Shown here: positions 16,681 through 24,942 of the stretch, piece after piece | Layout of the letters: the number at the start of each line of letters is the position of its first letter | Position numbering within the stretch: the stretch's first letter is position 1 | Assembly: GCA_036399775.1 (NCBI GenBank) | Contig: DASWMJ010000030.1 | Location: forward strand, 62,001-126,000 | From: JADMIH01 sp036399775 | Lineage (GTDB): Bacteria > Chloroflexota > Chloroflexia > QHBQ01 > JADMIH01 | Direction: 5' to 3' | DNA length: 64,000 bases | Made by a program: the position numbers and the translations under genes | Notes under the pieces: generated by a model | The model's database searches: none | Seen by the model: the letters and a program-made list of their open reading frames with translations, nothing else | What the model was told of the DNA's origin: nothing

Positions 16681-17520
16681 TCAGCCCAGAAGTTTCTTGA
16701 AAAACCCAGCCAGTACTCCTCCCTGCCGGTCACCTCCTAGTTGGGCAAGCGCCTCCTCCGCAGTTTCCCTCAGCTCCGAGTCATCCGTCAGCTCAAGAAC
16801 CCTCTTGAGGTCGTTTCTTGCCCACTTGTCATAGTCAAGATCGCTATAAACGAGACCCCGATAGAGATATGATGTTGGATCGTCGGGCGCATTCTTAATG
16901 GCCTCGGTCAAGTCTATTGAGGCCCGTTCGGTCTGGCCCAGAGCAGCGTATGCCATGCCTCTTGAGCGCAACGCCCAGGGCCAACCGGGATCGAGTTCCA
17001 ACGCCCGGTTGAAATCTTCGATTGCCCGCCGGTAGTCTCCCATTTCGTAATAGCATAGCCCACGATTGTAGATAGGGCCTTCCACATCAGGATGGGCGTT
17101 GATAGCTCTAGTGTATAGCTCAAGGGCTTTATCGTATTGCTCCAGCCCATGATAAGCCGCTCCCAGCCGGATAAAGTACATTTCGGCATTCCCAGGATCG
17201 AGGTGGATAGCAGTCTCCGCATCCTCAATCTCCCCCTGGTAATCGCCCTGATAGTGGCGCACCCAGCTTCGCCCATAGTAAGCCGGGGCATAGCTCTGAT
17301 CCAGTTGGAGCGCTTGATCGAAGTCTTGACCGGCGCTAGCCGTATCGCCCATCTCCTGTAGGATGAGGCCGCGTTGCACATAGGCAGGCACGAAATTGGG
17401 GTTGGAATCAAGTACACGGGTATACAACTGCACAGCTTCCGGCCAGCGGCGGGCCGAGTATGCTTCCTCCGCCTGCTGCATCAGTTGTAAGATTTGGTCG
17501 TCCATCTGATGAGCATCCAT
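16681..17520 (-). CDS. TPR-repeat protein
   Basis: A 279-residue soluble protein made almost entirely of tetratricopeptide repeats: at least seven 34-residue units between about residues 10 and 255, with consensus features such as AYxxRGxxxxxxGDxxxAxxDFxxAxxLDP. The ATG at 17520 follows GGAGGGCAACG, a good ribosome site. There is no signal peptide, membrane segment or other domain, so it is likely a cytoplasmic scaffold for protein contacts. The C-terminal helix (VLAGFFKKLLG) is amphipathic and could touch membrane. It is convergent with mnmE and divergent from the YCII-like gene. Function cannot be assigned beyond the fold. Confidence 0.85.
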   Translation of the reverse strand: MDAHQMDDQILQLMQQAEEAYSARRWPEAVQLYTRVLDSNPNFVPAYVQRGLILQEMGDTASAGQDFDQALQLDQSYAPAYYGRSWVRHYQGDYQGEIEDAETAIHLDPGNAEMYFIRLGAAYHGLEQYDKALELYTRAINAHPDVEGPIYNRGLCYYEMGDYRRAIEDFNRALELDPGWPWALRSRGMAYAALGQTERASIDLTEAIKNAPDDPTSYLYRGLVYSDLDYDKWARNDLKRVLELTDDSELRETAEEALAQLGGDRQGGVLAGFFKKLLG

Positions 17521-17639
17521 CGTTGCCCTCCTTCAGGTCACTCATCCCACTACTGTCATACTTCAAGGCCCGACAAATATACCCAATACGGAGAAGTTAT
17601 GCTAAGGCGACACGCTGGTACGGGTATAGATTGCGAATT

Positions 17640-17678
17640 TTCACTGACCTACCTCCCCACTGTATACTTATATACAGT
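17640..17678 (+). promoter_or_regulatory. Promoter with palindromic operator
   Basis: TTCACT (17640-17645), 17 bases, TATACT (17663-17668). An inverted repeat ACTGTATA-CTTA-TATACAGT (17659-17678, 8-base arms) covers the -10, the layout of a repressor site. It points towards the YCII-like gene. A 23-codon frame at 17701 (MSVLKQKPTVEII...) follows but I do not call it a gene. Confidence 0.55.
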
Positions 17679-17815
17679 AAACGGCACATGGAGAAAAGCA
17701 ATGAGCGTGCTAAAGCAAAAGCCAACGGTTGAGATAATCCTGTTGGCCCCAGGTGCGCTCGGCTCTCGTTGAATATCGCCTCAAAGATCATGTTGTTGTG
17801 GGAGTAGGGAACACT

Positions 17816-18070
17816 ATGCCAAAGATTATGAACGCTTTCACCTGGAAACAGGCTATGGACGACGAGATGCTATCCCTCGTTCCGGCGCAGCAAGCGTGGA
17901 TACAGGACAAGAAGGAGAAGGGCGTGCTGCTCCATATCTTCCTGGCTGCCGATATGTCGGCGGGGTGGGCGGTCTATAGCGCGGATTCGGCTGATGCGGT
18001 GATGAGCTTGCTTGAGACGTTACCGTTGCGACGCTTCATGAATGTCAACCTGATCGAGCTTGCCGAATGA
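17816..18070 (+). CDS. YCII / muconolactone-isomerase-like small protein
   Basis: ATG 17816 follows AGGGAA by 6 bases; upstream in-frame codons give a longer but non-conserved N-terminus. The 84-residue protein reads MPKIMNAFTW, then QQAWIQDKKEKGVLLHIFLA and GWAVYSADSADAVMSLLETLPL. This is the pattern of small ferredoxin-like dimeric alpha-beta barrel proteins related to YCII and muconolactone delta-isomerase. Many of these have no known reaction; a catalytic role is not claimed. It appears monocistronic under the palindromic promoter at 17640, so it may belong to a stress- or ligand-responsive unit. Confidence 0.65.
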   Translation: MPKIMNAFTWKQAMDDEMLSLVPAQQAWIQDKKEKGVLLHIFLAADMSAGWAVYSADSADAVMSLLETLPLRRFMNVNLIELAE

Positions 18071-18267
18071 TGCTCATAAGGTGCCTGTCTTTGGGATGGG
18101 TAATTATACCCATCCGTGCCGGTCTCATCTTTCCGCGATACTTTGGGTAATCTTGCTGATGTGGCAGACCCTGCGTAGAGCTAAACTGTTGGTGGCAGGA
18201 GAAAACAGGAAGCAATTCTAAACATCAACATCAATCTGATACCCTAATAAGAAAGAGGAGCACGGAG

Positions 18268-18648
18268 ATGAAGAAGATAGTTGCAACAGTCGCGGCTTCA
18301 GCACTTATGGTAGCATCGGCATGTGTCGCAATGGTAGGATCGTCACTCGATAGCGTGAACTGGAGCCGACACGGTTCCCAGGGCCTGGCGAGCGTAAATT
18401 GGGGCGGGTCGGATAGCGTCAATTGGAGCGCCAAATTCAACACAGTAGCGGGCGTCAATGCGACCGACAGCGTCAACTGGAGCGCCAAGTTCAATTCAGT
18501 GGCTGGCACCAACGGAACTGATAGCGTCAATTGGAGCGCCAAGTTCAACGCAGTGGCGGGCGTCAATGCGACCGACAGCGTAAACTGGAGCGCCAAGTTC
18601 AACGCCGTGGCGGGCCTCAATGGTGCGGATAGCGTCAACTGGAGCTAG
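18268..18648 (+). CDS. Secreted protein built of 18-residue DSVNWS repeats
   Basis: ATG 18268 has GAGG and GGAG sites just upstream. The 126-residue product begins with a signal sequence (MKKIVATVAASALMVASA; Cys19 leaves open a lipoprotein). The rest is repetitive: four consecutive 18-residue units of the form DSVNWSAKFNxVAGxNxx start at Asp49, 67, 85 and 103, closed by a final DSVNWS at 121-126, and two degenerate SVNW copies lie before them. The repeat is also visible in the DNA with a 54-base period. There is no Cys in the mature part. I recall SVNW-type repeats at the ends of some secreted subtilase-like proteins but cannot verify a link. It could be a surface adhesin-like or polymerising peptide, or a multi-core precursor; no modifying enzyme is obvious nearby. 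A strong terminator follows. Confidence 0.8.
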   Translation: MKKIVATVAASALMVASACVAMVGSSLDSVNWSRHGSQGLASVNWGGSDSVNWSAKFNTVAGVNATDSVNWSAKFNSVAGTNGTDSVNWSAKFNAVAGVNATDSVNWSAKFNAVAGLNGADSVNWS

Positions 18649-18658
18649 TAAAAAATCA

Positions 18659-18697
18659 AAATCAAAAATGGGCGGCTGCGCCGCCCATTTTTGATTT
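18659..18697. terminator. Bidirectional terminator
   Basis: A perfect 18-base inverted repeat with loop TGC: A-rich left arm ending TGGGCGGC (18659-18676) and its complement GCCGCCCATTTTTGATTT (18680-18697). It lies between two convergent genes and has a T-run on both strands, so it should serve both. Confidence 0.95.
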
Positions 18698-18716
18698 AAA
18701 GATTCCATAGGTTTTT

Positions 18717-19241
18717 CTACGCCTGGGAGTCCCAGTGCTCGTAGTGGACTGTTTCCTCGGTGTCGCGCCTGCCGCCCTGCCGCATGGCAGGCTCTAGCGC
18801 CTGGGGGTTGGCGGGGTAGCCAAACGCGATGAGTACCCTCAGGTGCAGGTCTTCGGGGAAGCCCAGCAGATCGCGTGACGGCTCTGGGCGGTGGAGGGTT
18901 ATCAGGCACGAGCCGACGCCCATCTCAAGGGCGGCAAGTTGCATGTAGGCTGCGGCCTGGCCTGCGTCGAACATGATAGCCCACCGCGATGCCGGGTCGG
19001 GCGTCACGATAGCCACGCAGAGGGCGGCGTTAGGCAGGTGGGTGGCGAAGTCCCCCATCTTTGCGAGGGCGACTAGCGTCTCGCGGTTGCGGATAGCGAT
19101 GAAATGCCAGGGCTGGGTGTTCTTCGATGACTGCGCTCTCCTGCCCGCATAGAGGATCTGCCGGACAACCTCTTCGGGCAGGGGCTGAGGGGTATAGTCG
19201 CGCACCGCTCGCTTCCTGCGGATAGCCTCCATTACGTTCAT
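18717..19241 (-). CDS. Nitroreductase-family oxidoreductase
   Basis: The start is ATG 19241, with AGGAGAGACAGG before it; a longer frame upstream runs into the kinase gene and has no family similarity. The 174-residue protein shows the nitroreductase pattern: MNVMEAIRRKRAVRDYTPQP, then RRAQSSKNTQPWHFIAIRN (FMN-binding region), and a DAGQAAAYMQLAALEMGVGS helix. These FMN enzymes reduce nitro compounds, quinones or flavins with NAD(P)H as homodimers. Length is typical of short members. It lies 14 bases after the histidine kinase stop, so the two genes are probably cotranscribed, which hints that the kinase and this redox enzyme answer to the same signal. Confidence 0.85.
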   Translation of the reverse strand: MNVMEAIRRKRAVRDYTPQPLPEEVVRQILYAGRRAQSSKNTQPWHFIAIRNRETLVALAKMGDFATHLPNAALCVAIVTPDPASRWAIMFDAGQAAAYMQLAALEMGVGSCLITLHRPEPSRDLLGFPEDLHLRVLIAFGYPANPQALEPAMRQGGRRDTEETVHYEHWDSQA

Positions 19242-19255
19242 CCTGTCTCTCCTGA

Positions 19256-21220
19256 TTATAAGCCGGCGCTTAAGGGTAGCCGCACGGTAAAGGTTGATCC
19301 TGAGCCAAGCTGGCTCTCTACCTCTATAGTCCCGCCGTGTTGGTTGACGGTGTGCAGGGAGCTTGCCAGGCCGATACCGGCCCCGCTTATGCGCCCGGCA
19401 ACGCTGCCCGCACGCCGGAACCACTCGAAGATATGGGGCATATCTTCAGCAGAGATGCCAAGACCGCAATCTTTTACTTCTATGACGGCGCATGCACCCG
19501 CCTTGCCGCCTTCGCCGCTTGCCGGGTCCGGCGCTGGCTCCTGCCTCAATTCAACCGTTATCTCGCCTCCATTTGGGCTGTACTTGATGGCGTTTGATAT
19601 AAGGTTCGCAATCACCCTCTCCAATCGCTCGGCGTCCCAGTTCCCCGTGAGTTCCGGCATAGTTGCCTCAATGCGAATGTTGTGCTGGGAGGTGGTGTAT
19701 TGCTGGTCCGACACTACCTGGGAGGCGAGCGCCACGAGGTCGGTGGGACGGCGCTGAAGGGTTAGCGGCAACCCGGCTTGAAGGCGGCCAAAATCCATCA
19801 ACTCGTCTATGAGCACGTTCATCTTGGTCTGCGCTTCGTCTATTCTCCGCAGGACGCTCATCAACGGTTGGGTGTCGGGCAAATTTGCCTGCTCTATACG
19901 CCGCCTCATCAGTTGGGAGTTGCCTTTGATAGCCGCCAGGGGGTTCTTGAGGTCGTGCGAGACCACAGCCAGCAATTCGTCCCGTATTCGCAGGGCTTCC
20001 TCGGCTGTAGTGCGCGCGGCCTGCTCTCTAAAGAGGAGTTGGGTGCGCTCTTCTTCGACCCGCTTGCGCTCCGTGATGTCGCGGATAATCTGGCATAACA
20101 CGCGCTTGCCGCCGTAAGCGACCGGCGTGATACCAACCTCGACGTTTACCAGGGAACCATCCTTTCGGCGGTAAAGCCTGTCGGCTACGTGATATTCGCC
20201 CTCGTCCAGCACGCGCCGGATCGTGCGGTCTATACGCTCGCGCTCATAGGGCAGCACGTCGTAGATTGTCATACCGAGTAACTCTTCGGCGGTGTAGCCC
20301 AGGAGGCGTTGGAAGGCGGGATTGGCGGCAACGAAACGCCCGGTGTCGGGGTCGAGCAGGAATATGGCTTCAGAAACCTGTTCCAGCACGGCGCGATGCC
20401 GCTCTTCGCTTTCGTGGAGGGCTTCTTCGGCCCGTTTTCGCTCGCTAATGTCTCGCGTGAAGCAGCGAGTATGGGCAAAGCGCCCCTGGTCGTCCCAGAG
20501 CACGTTGGAGCTAATCAATACGTGCTTCAGCGAGCCATCCCTGGCCTTCATGCGTGCCTCGTAGTTGTGTAAGGTTTCTTTGGCGCTCAACCTGTGCAGG
20601 ATGTCTCCAATTACGTGCTCATCGGCATGGAAATCGGCTATGTGGCGGCCTATGTATTCGTCCGCGCTATATCCTAGCAATTCCAGTTCGGCACGATTGG
20701 CCCACAGTATCGTGCCGTCCGGCCCCACCCAATGCAGGCCAACAGCCCCATTCTCAATGAAGTCTCGAAGCTCCTGCTCCTTGCGGCGCAGGTCCGCTTC
20801 CACTTCCTTGATCTTGGTGATGTCGTTGATAGTCGCAGCCACTCCATTGACCCGGCCCTGGGCGTCAATATCGGGCACGTAAGAGATAGATAGGTGGCGC
20901 ACTCCCCTGTCTCTATAAGGGCTGGACACTTCAAACGTCACGGTGCGGCCCGAAAGCGCGGCTTCCAGGTTGGCCCGGATGCTATTGTAGAGCGTTTCGC
21001 CCACTATCTCCGCGACGGACCTGCCGGTGATCTCCTCAGGCGCGAGTCCGTGCCACTTCGCGTATGCGTCGTTGACGAAAGCATAGCGTTGGCCCGCATC
21101 CACATAAGCGAATTGCACGGGTGTCGCGTTGGCGATGAATTGTAGCTGCTTCTCAGCCTGCTCAAGAGCGTTTTCGGCCCCGGCGCGGGCGGCTATATTC
21201 TGCTGTTTGGGGTAAACCAT
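19256..21220 (-). CDS. PAS-PAS-PAS sensor histidine kinase
   Basis: The preferred start is ATG 21220 (MVYPKQQNIAARAGAEN); the frame is open to 21331, but those extra residues look non-coding. The 654-residue kinase has no membrane helix, so it should be cytosolic. A short coiled coil leads to three PAS domains (about 25-145, 155-275 and 285-400), each closed by a DITERKR-type linker. Then comes HisKA with the phospho-acceptor in VVSHDLKNPLAAIKG, and an HATPase_c domain with N box NLISNAIKYSPNGG, DCGLGIS and GAGIGLAS. No receiver or response regulator is seen nearby. A TATTAT hexamer ends 6 bases before the start and no Shine-Dalgarno is present, so a leaderless message is possible. The nitroreductase follows in the same operon. 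Confidence 0.9.
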   Translation of the reverse strand: MVYPKQQNIAARAGAENALEQAEKQLQFIANATPVQFAYVDAGQRYAFVNDAYAKWHGLAPEEITGRSVAEIVGETLYNSIRANLEAALSGRTVTFEVSSPYRDRGVRHLSISYVPDIDAQGRVNGVAATINDITKIKEVEADLRRKEQELRDFIENGAVGLHWVGPDGTILWANRAELELLGYSADEYIGRHIADFHADEHVIGDILHRLSAKETLHNYEARMKARDGSLKHVLISSNVLWDDQGRFAHTRCFTRDISERKRAEEALHESEERHRAVLEQVSEAIFLLDPDTGRFVAANPAFQRLLGYTAEELLGMTIYDVLPYERERIDRTIRRVLDEGEYHVADRLYRRKDGSLVNVEVGITPVAYGGKRVLCQIIRDITERKRVEEERTQLLFREQAARTTAEEALRIRDELLAVVSHDLKNPLAAIKGNSQLMRRRIEQANLPDTQPLMSVLRRIDEAQTKMNVLIDELMDFGRLQAGLPLTLQRRPTDLVALASQVVSDQQYTTSQHNIRIEATMPELTGNWDAERLERVIANLISNAIKYSPNGGEITVELRQEPAPDPASGEGGKAGACAVIEVKDCGLGISAEDMPHIFEWFRRAGSVAGRISGAGIGLASSLHTVNQHGGTIEVESQLGSGSTFTVRLPLSAGL

Positions 21221-21353
21221 AGGGATATAATACCATGTCGGTGAATAACACAGTAGGGTAAGTGTCCACCACGGGTAAGTGTCCAGATGTACGGAATTGA
21301 TGGAAAATCGGGATGATGAGAAAAAGCCCACTCTGCTTCCTTGTCATTCTGAG

Positions 21354-21510
21354 TACAGCACTAACAAAGAAATGTCTGCGTAGGGGCGACCCGGCGGGTC
21401 GCCCTGGTGGGGATGGCGAACCAACTTTACGCGTGACCCTGGCAGGGCGACCCACCGGGTCGCCCCTACGCAGACATTTTATTCCTGGACATAACTTTGT
21501 TAGTGCTGTA
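21354..21510. repeat. Long hairpin element with GTAGGGGCGACCC core
   Basis: A nested inverted repeat. The outer arms TACAGCACTAACAAAG (21354-21369) and CTTTGTTAGTGCTGTA (21495-21510) match exactly. The inner arms (21371-21405 with about 21444-21478) share AATGTCTGCGTAGGGGCGAC and continue with one mismatch. The core is itself palindromic (GGCGACCC-GG-GGGTCGCC) and recurs at 43142-43234. It looks like a small non-autonomous dispersed element. Confidence 0.85.
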
Positions 21511-21619
21511 CTGAGCGCAGCGAAGAATCTCGTCCCTCGCGTACCCTGCTAGATAAAGTAAAGGCGAGAGCGCAAGGGCAAGAGAATGCGCGAGGGACGA
21601 GATTCTTCGCTTCGCTCAG
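21511..21619. repeat. Hairpin element CTGAGCG...CGCTCAG
   Basis: CTGAGCGCAGCGAAGAATCT (from 21511) with CGTCCCTCGCG is mirrored at 21589-21619 with one or two mismatches, around a 47-base centre. It directly abuts the previous hairpin. Short words of this kind, with GAATCTCGTCCCTCGCG, look like a dispersed intergenic repeat. I have no evidence for a coding role. Confidence 0.8.
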
Positions 21620-21710
21620 AATGACATGGGATAGTGGGTTCGCCTACGTTGGGCATAAATCCGACTTTGCATATTCCCTGGTCAGTGGTTCGATTTGCCT
21701 TTTGCAAGGT

Positions 21711-21760
21711 AAGCAAAAATCGCCTCAGTGGGGGATTCTCCACTGAGGCGATTTTTGCTT
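21711..21760. terminator. Strong hairpin terminator of the SLH protein gene
   Basis: A perfect 21-base inverted repeat (21711-21731 with 21740-21760) with an 8-base loop; arms are A-rich outside and carry CGCCTCAGTGG inside. It lies 36 bases beyond the stop of the minus-strand SLH gene and would end its transcript. Confidence 0.85.
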
Positions 21761-21796
21761 ATAGACTCTGCGCTTCGAGCCGGTTGGTATTTGCCT

Positions 21797-24454
21797 TTAC
21801 GGTCGGATGATAGGGTTACATTCCGGGTAGAAGCCGTTGCCGACTATCTTGGAGACCTGGCCCCTGGTTGCGTTGGAGTTGGGCCGGAAGTAGGGTTTGT
21901 TGGCCGCTCCGCATGGCTCTCCCGCGCTTCCGCATGCGTATCCGCCCATCATGCCGTGCTTGGCTAGACGCTCTATCCAGGTGTAGAAAGCATGGCTCGG
22001 CGGCACGTCCTCGAAGGTTTGGCTTGATGGGGTGTCGCTGAGCCTTGCGGCGTTGGACACTATCTTGGAGATCTGGCCGCGTGTGGCGTTGGCGTTGGGC
22101 CGGAAGTATGGCTTATTTTCAGAGCCGCACGGTTCGTCTCGCCCGCCACACGGGTAGCCGCTGATGATGCCCCTGGAAGCCACGCGTTCCACGTACATGT
22201 AGAAGACACTGCCCACCTGCACGTCTTCGAAGCTCTGCCTGTTGATCAGATTAGTCTCGTTGAAGCCCGCCGTGTTCGACACGAGCTTGGCTAGCTGGCC
22301 GCGTGTGACCTCGTTGCTGGGGCGGAACGTGCCGTCGGCATACCCACTCATCATGCCCATGCACGACAGGCACATTACGGGGTTGTAGAAGGTATTGCTG
22401 GCTGACATGTCGCTGAAGTGGGTGTCGCACGCCTCCACCGTCGGGAGGGGCGGCACGGTGATCGTGGGGAGTATGGGCGTGCTGCTGGGCGCGGGTGTGC
22501 TGGGTACAGGACACGCCGGACCTGACACTGTAAGGGTGTAGTTGGGGCAGAGGAGGTTGGGAGCTAGCTCGTTCACCACCACTACGAAGTTCATGCCCGC
22601 AGGGACGGTGAATGAGTATTGGCTGTCTATCAGAATGCCCGGCCCTACGTCAGCGAGGTAGTTCCGGCAGAGGTTTTGTGGGTCGAAGGTGCCCAGGTAT
22701 GCCGAGCTATGTATGAGTATCTCATCAAGGCAGGCAGCCTCCACGTCCACCGTGAAGCAGGCGGGCGCATCGCTGGTGTTGACGAAAGTGTAAGCGTCGT
22801 AGTGCCTGGGGACGATGTCGTCAATCACGCCTGGGCAATCTCTAGGGGTCTCACACGTAGAGGCGTCCAGCAGAGTATTCAGGCGGCCCGCCTGTGTGGG
22901 ATCGTTGAGGGTAAGTGCGCCGGTTATGGTGAGGCCAGCGCAGGCGATGGGGGTAGCCGTGACAGGCACGGATGTGTTGGTGGGTAGAGTGGGCGTGCTG
23001 GTCTCGTCGGATACGGGTGTGCCAGTCTCGGCCACGGGCGGGGTTTCAGTCGCCGGGGCTGCCGTGCCGGTTGGTAGTGCAGGGGTGCCCGTTGGGAGTA
23101 CCGCCGTGCCGGTCGCGGGGATGGGAGTGCCGGTCCCCGATGCGGGCGTGTTGGTGGGGAGCGCGGGGGTGGGCGTGCCGCAGCCTGGGCCGTATCGCTC
23201 TATAAGCGACATATAGCCCCCCGCGCTCTGGTAGTGCGTACCGACCGCCCACGCTTCGCCCGGCGCTACGGCGGCGACGGCCCACAGGCGGTTGATGGTG
23301 AGGCTGGGGTTGGGGGCGTTCACCTGCGTCCACTCGTTCCCGTCCCAGCGCAGGATTACCAGGAGAGTGTCGGAGGACGAGACGTAGTTGCGGCCCACCG
23401 CCCATACCTCGTTGGCCGAGGCGCCGGACACGCCTTCCAGGTAGACGCCGTACGTATTCGGGCTGTTCCCCTGGTTTAGACCGTATGCTACCTCCCACTG
23501 CGTGCCGTCCCAATGCAGAATCAGCCCGTTGTATCCGATGGCGGCGTCCGTCCACCAGCCTACGGCCCAAACGTCGTCGGGAGCGATGGCAGTCACCGCC
23601 GAAAGCTCGTTGCGCTGCGACCCCGGATTGGGACTGGCGACGCGCGTCCAGCTTGTGCCGTCCCAGTGGAGAGTGAGCGAGGTATAAGGGAGGTAGGTGC
23701 TCTGGCGGCCAACTGCCCAAACGTCGTTCGGCCCGGCTATCGTTACTGCCTGTAGTTGGGCGGAATCGTAGGTAGGGGTGGGCACGACGCTCCATGCGGT
23801 GCCGTCCCAATGGATAGCGAGCGCCTGGGAAGAACCCATACCTACGGCCCACACGTCGTCCGGTCCGGCGGCTGCTACCCCAAAGAGGTAGCTGCTGCTC
23901 GTGCCGACGTTGGGGCTTGGCACCGTTTCCCAGGTAACACCGTCCCAATGCATCGTCAGCGTGTGCCCGGGCGAACCGGGGTTATAGCCGACAGCCCAGA
24001 CGTCATCGGGGGCAATCGCGGTTACTGCTTCAAGCGTACCGAGGACGGTGGTGGTCATCACGGTCCATGTAGAGCCGTTCCAATGCTCAAACAGAGGGTG
24101 CATCTCAGGGTAGCTGTGGTCGCCTACGGCCCATACGTCATTCGGAGAGACTACAGCTACTCCGCGCAGGTGGTTGTTCTGGCTGCTGGCGTTGGGGCTG
24201 GGGAAATGCCTCCAATCGCCGCAAGGGAGAGGCGTGGGGAGGGGCGTGCGCGTGCGGGTGGGCGTGCTGCTCGGCCTGGGCGTGTTGCTGGGTCGCGGGG
24301 TGCCGCTCGGTCCCGGCGTGACGGTGAAGTTGGACGGTAGAGGAGGAGCCGCCATCGATGGCTCGCCGCCTCCTACCAGAAGAAGCAGGCTACCGACGCC
24401 TAATAAGGCCAGTATTATCGCCAACCTGTACAGATAACGCCGCCGATTTCGCAT
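21797..24454 (-). CDS. Secreted beta-propeller protein with three SLH domains
   Basis: An 885-residue exported protein. It begins MRNRRRYLYRLAIILALLGV, a signal peptide with cleavage near PSMAAP, then a Pro/Thr/Ser-rich linker. Residues ~80-420 hold seven repeats of about 48 residues with the core DVWAVG and HWDGTxW, which predict a seven-bladed propeller. Another TP-rich stretch (about 430-510) and a Cys-containing region (CAGLTITGALTLNDPTQAGR onward) resembling the beta-rich ectodomains of chloroflexal surface proteins follow. The C-terminus has three SLH motifs (FSDMSASN, FEDVQVGS, FEDVPPSH, each ending in FRP...TRGQ), which bind secondary cell-wall polymer. The protein is therefore probably displayed on the cell surface. 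The propeller ligand is unknown. Confidence 0.85.
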   Translation of the reverse strand: MRNRRRYLYRLAIILALLGVGSLLLLVGGGEPSMAAPPLPSNFTVTPGPSGTPRPSNTPRPSSTPTRTRTPLPTPLPCGDWRHFPSPNASSQNNHLRGVAVVSPNDVWAVGDHSYPEMHPLFEHWNGSTWTVMTTTVLGTLEAVTAIAPDDVWAVGYNPGSPGHTLTMHWDGVTWETVPSPNVGTSSSYLFGVAAAGPDDVWAVGMGSSQALAIHWDGTAWSVVPTPTYDSAQLQAVTIAGPNDVWAVGRQSTYLPYTSLTLHWDGTSWTRVASPNPGSQRNELSAVTAIAPDDVWAVGWWTDAAIGYNGLILHWDGTQWEVAYGLNQGNSPNTYGVYLEGVSGASANEVWAVGRNYVSSSDTLLVILRWDGNEWTQVNAPNPSLTINRLWAVAAVAPGEAWAVGTHYQSAGGYMSLIERYGPGCGTPTPALPTNTPASGTGTPIPATGTAVLPTGTPALPTGTAAPATETPPVAETGTPVSDETSTPTLPTNTSVPVTATPIACAGLTITGALTLNDPTQAGRLNTLLDASTCETPRDCPGVIDDIVPRHYDAYTFVNTSDAPACFTVDVEAACLDEILIHSSAYLGTFDPQNLCRNYLADVGPGILIDSQYSFTVPAGMNFVVVVNELAPNLLCPNYTLTVSGPACPVPSTPAPSSTPILPTITVPPLPTVEACDTHFSDMSASNTFYNPVMCLSCMGMMSGYADGTFRPSNEVTRGQLAKLVSNTAGFNETNLINRQSFEDVQVGSVFYMYVERVASRGIISGYPCGGRDEPCGSENKPYFRPNANATRGQISKIVSNAARLSDTPSSQTFEDVPPSHAFYTWIERLAKHGMMGGYACGSAGEPCGAANKPYFRPNSNATRGQVSKIVGNGFYPECNPIIRP

Positions 24455-24675
24455 TGTAAGCTCCTTGCATGATGCTGCGTGAAGTGAAATGTAGCCCAGG
24501 AACGGGGAGAGGGTGGCTTAGGCTCTCGCCAATCACCCTATTGTACAGTATCCCATAAATATGAAGGAGGCATTACGATGCGGTGAAACTTCTTACAGAA
24601 GTATTAACAGATATCCAGGACCCCCTCTACTTTGCACCTGGCCTGCCTGCATGGTTTCTACCGATAATCGAGGTC

Positions 24676-24827
24676 TAACCGCAAAGACGCTAAGATTATT
24701 AGGGATCAGTGGTCAGTGGTCAGTGGTCAGTGGTCAGTGGTCAGTGGTCAGGTAAAAAGATATACAAAGGCCAGGTTACCATAACCATTCTTGGCGGGTA
24801 CTTAGCGACTTGGCGACTTGGCGGTTA
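24676..24827. repeat. Composite repeat: inverted flank around GTCAGTG heptads
   Basis: Left flank TAACCGCAAAGACGCTAAG (24676-24694); six to seven GTCAGTG-type heptads (24705-24752); right flank CTTAGCGACTTGGCGACTTG plus GCGGTTA (24801-24827), a reverse complement of the left flank with one extra repeat unit. The rest of the 24455-24942 gap holds only the NRPS promoter. Confidence 0.85.
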
Positions 24828-24866
24828 GAGACGTGATTGTTAGCGGAACTTGAATGCTAATCGAGG

Positions 24867-24895
24867 TTGTAGCGGATTTGGAAGATTGGTATAAT
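24867..24895 (+). promoter_or_regulatory. Promoter of the NRPS operon
   Basis: TTGTAG (24867-24872), 17 bases, then TATAAT (24890-24895) preceded by TGG, an extended -10. The start codon at 24943 follows GGAGG (24934-24938). No clear operator is visible. Confidence 0.7.
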
Positions 24896-24942
24896 TGGGC
24901 GCAATTATAGATGCGCTGGAATAGAGCATCGTTGGAGGTTGG

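Noticed and set aside
17701..17772. 23-codon frame after the palindromic promoter
   Set aside because: No similarity, short, and the YCII-like gene 44 bases on has its own ribosome site.
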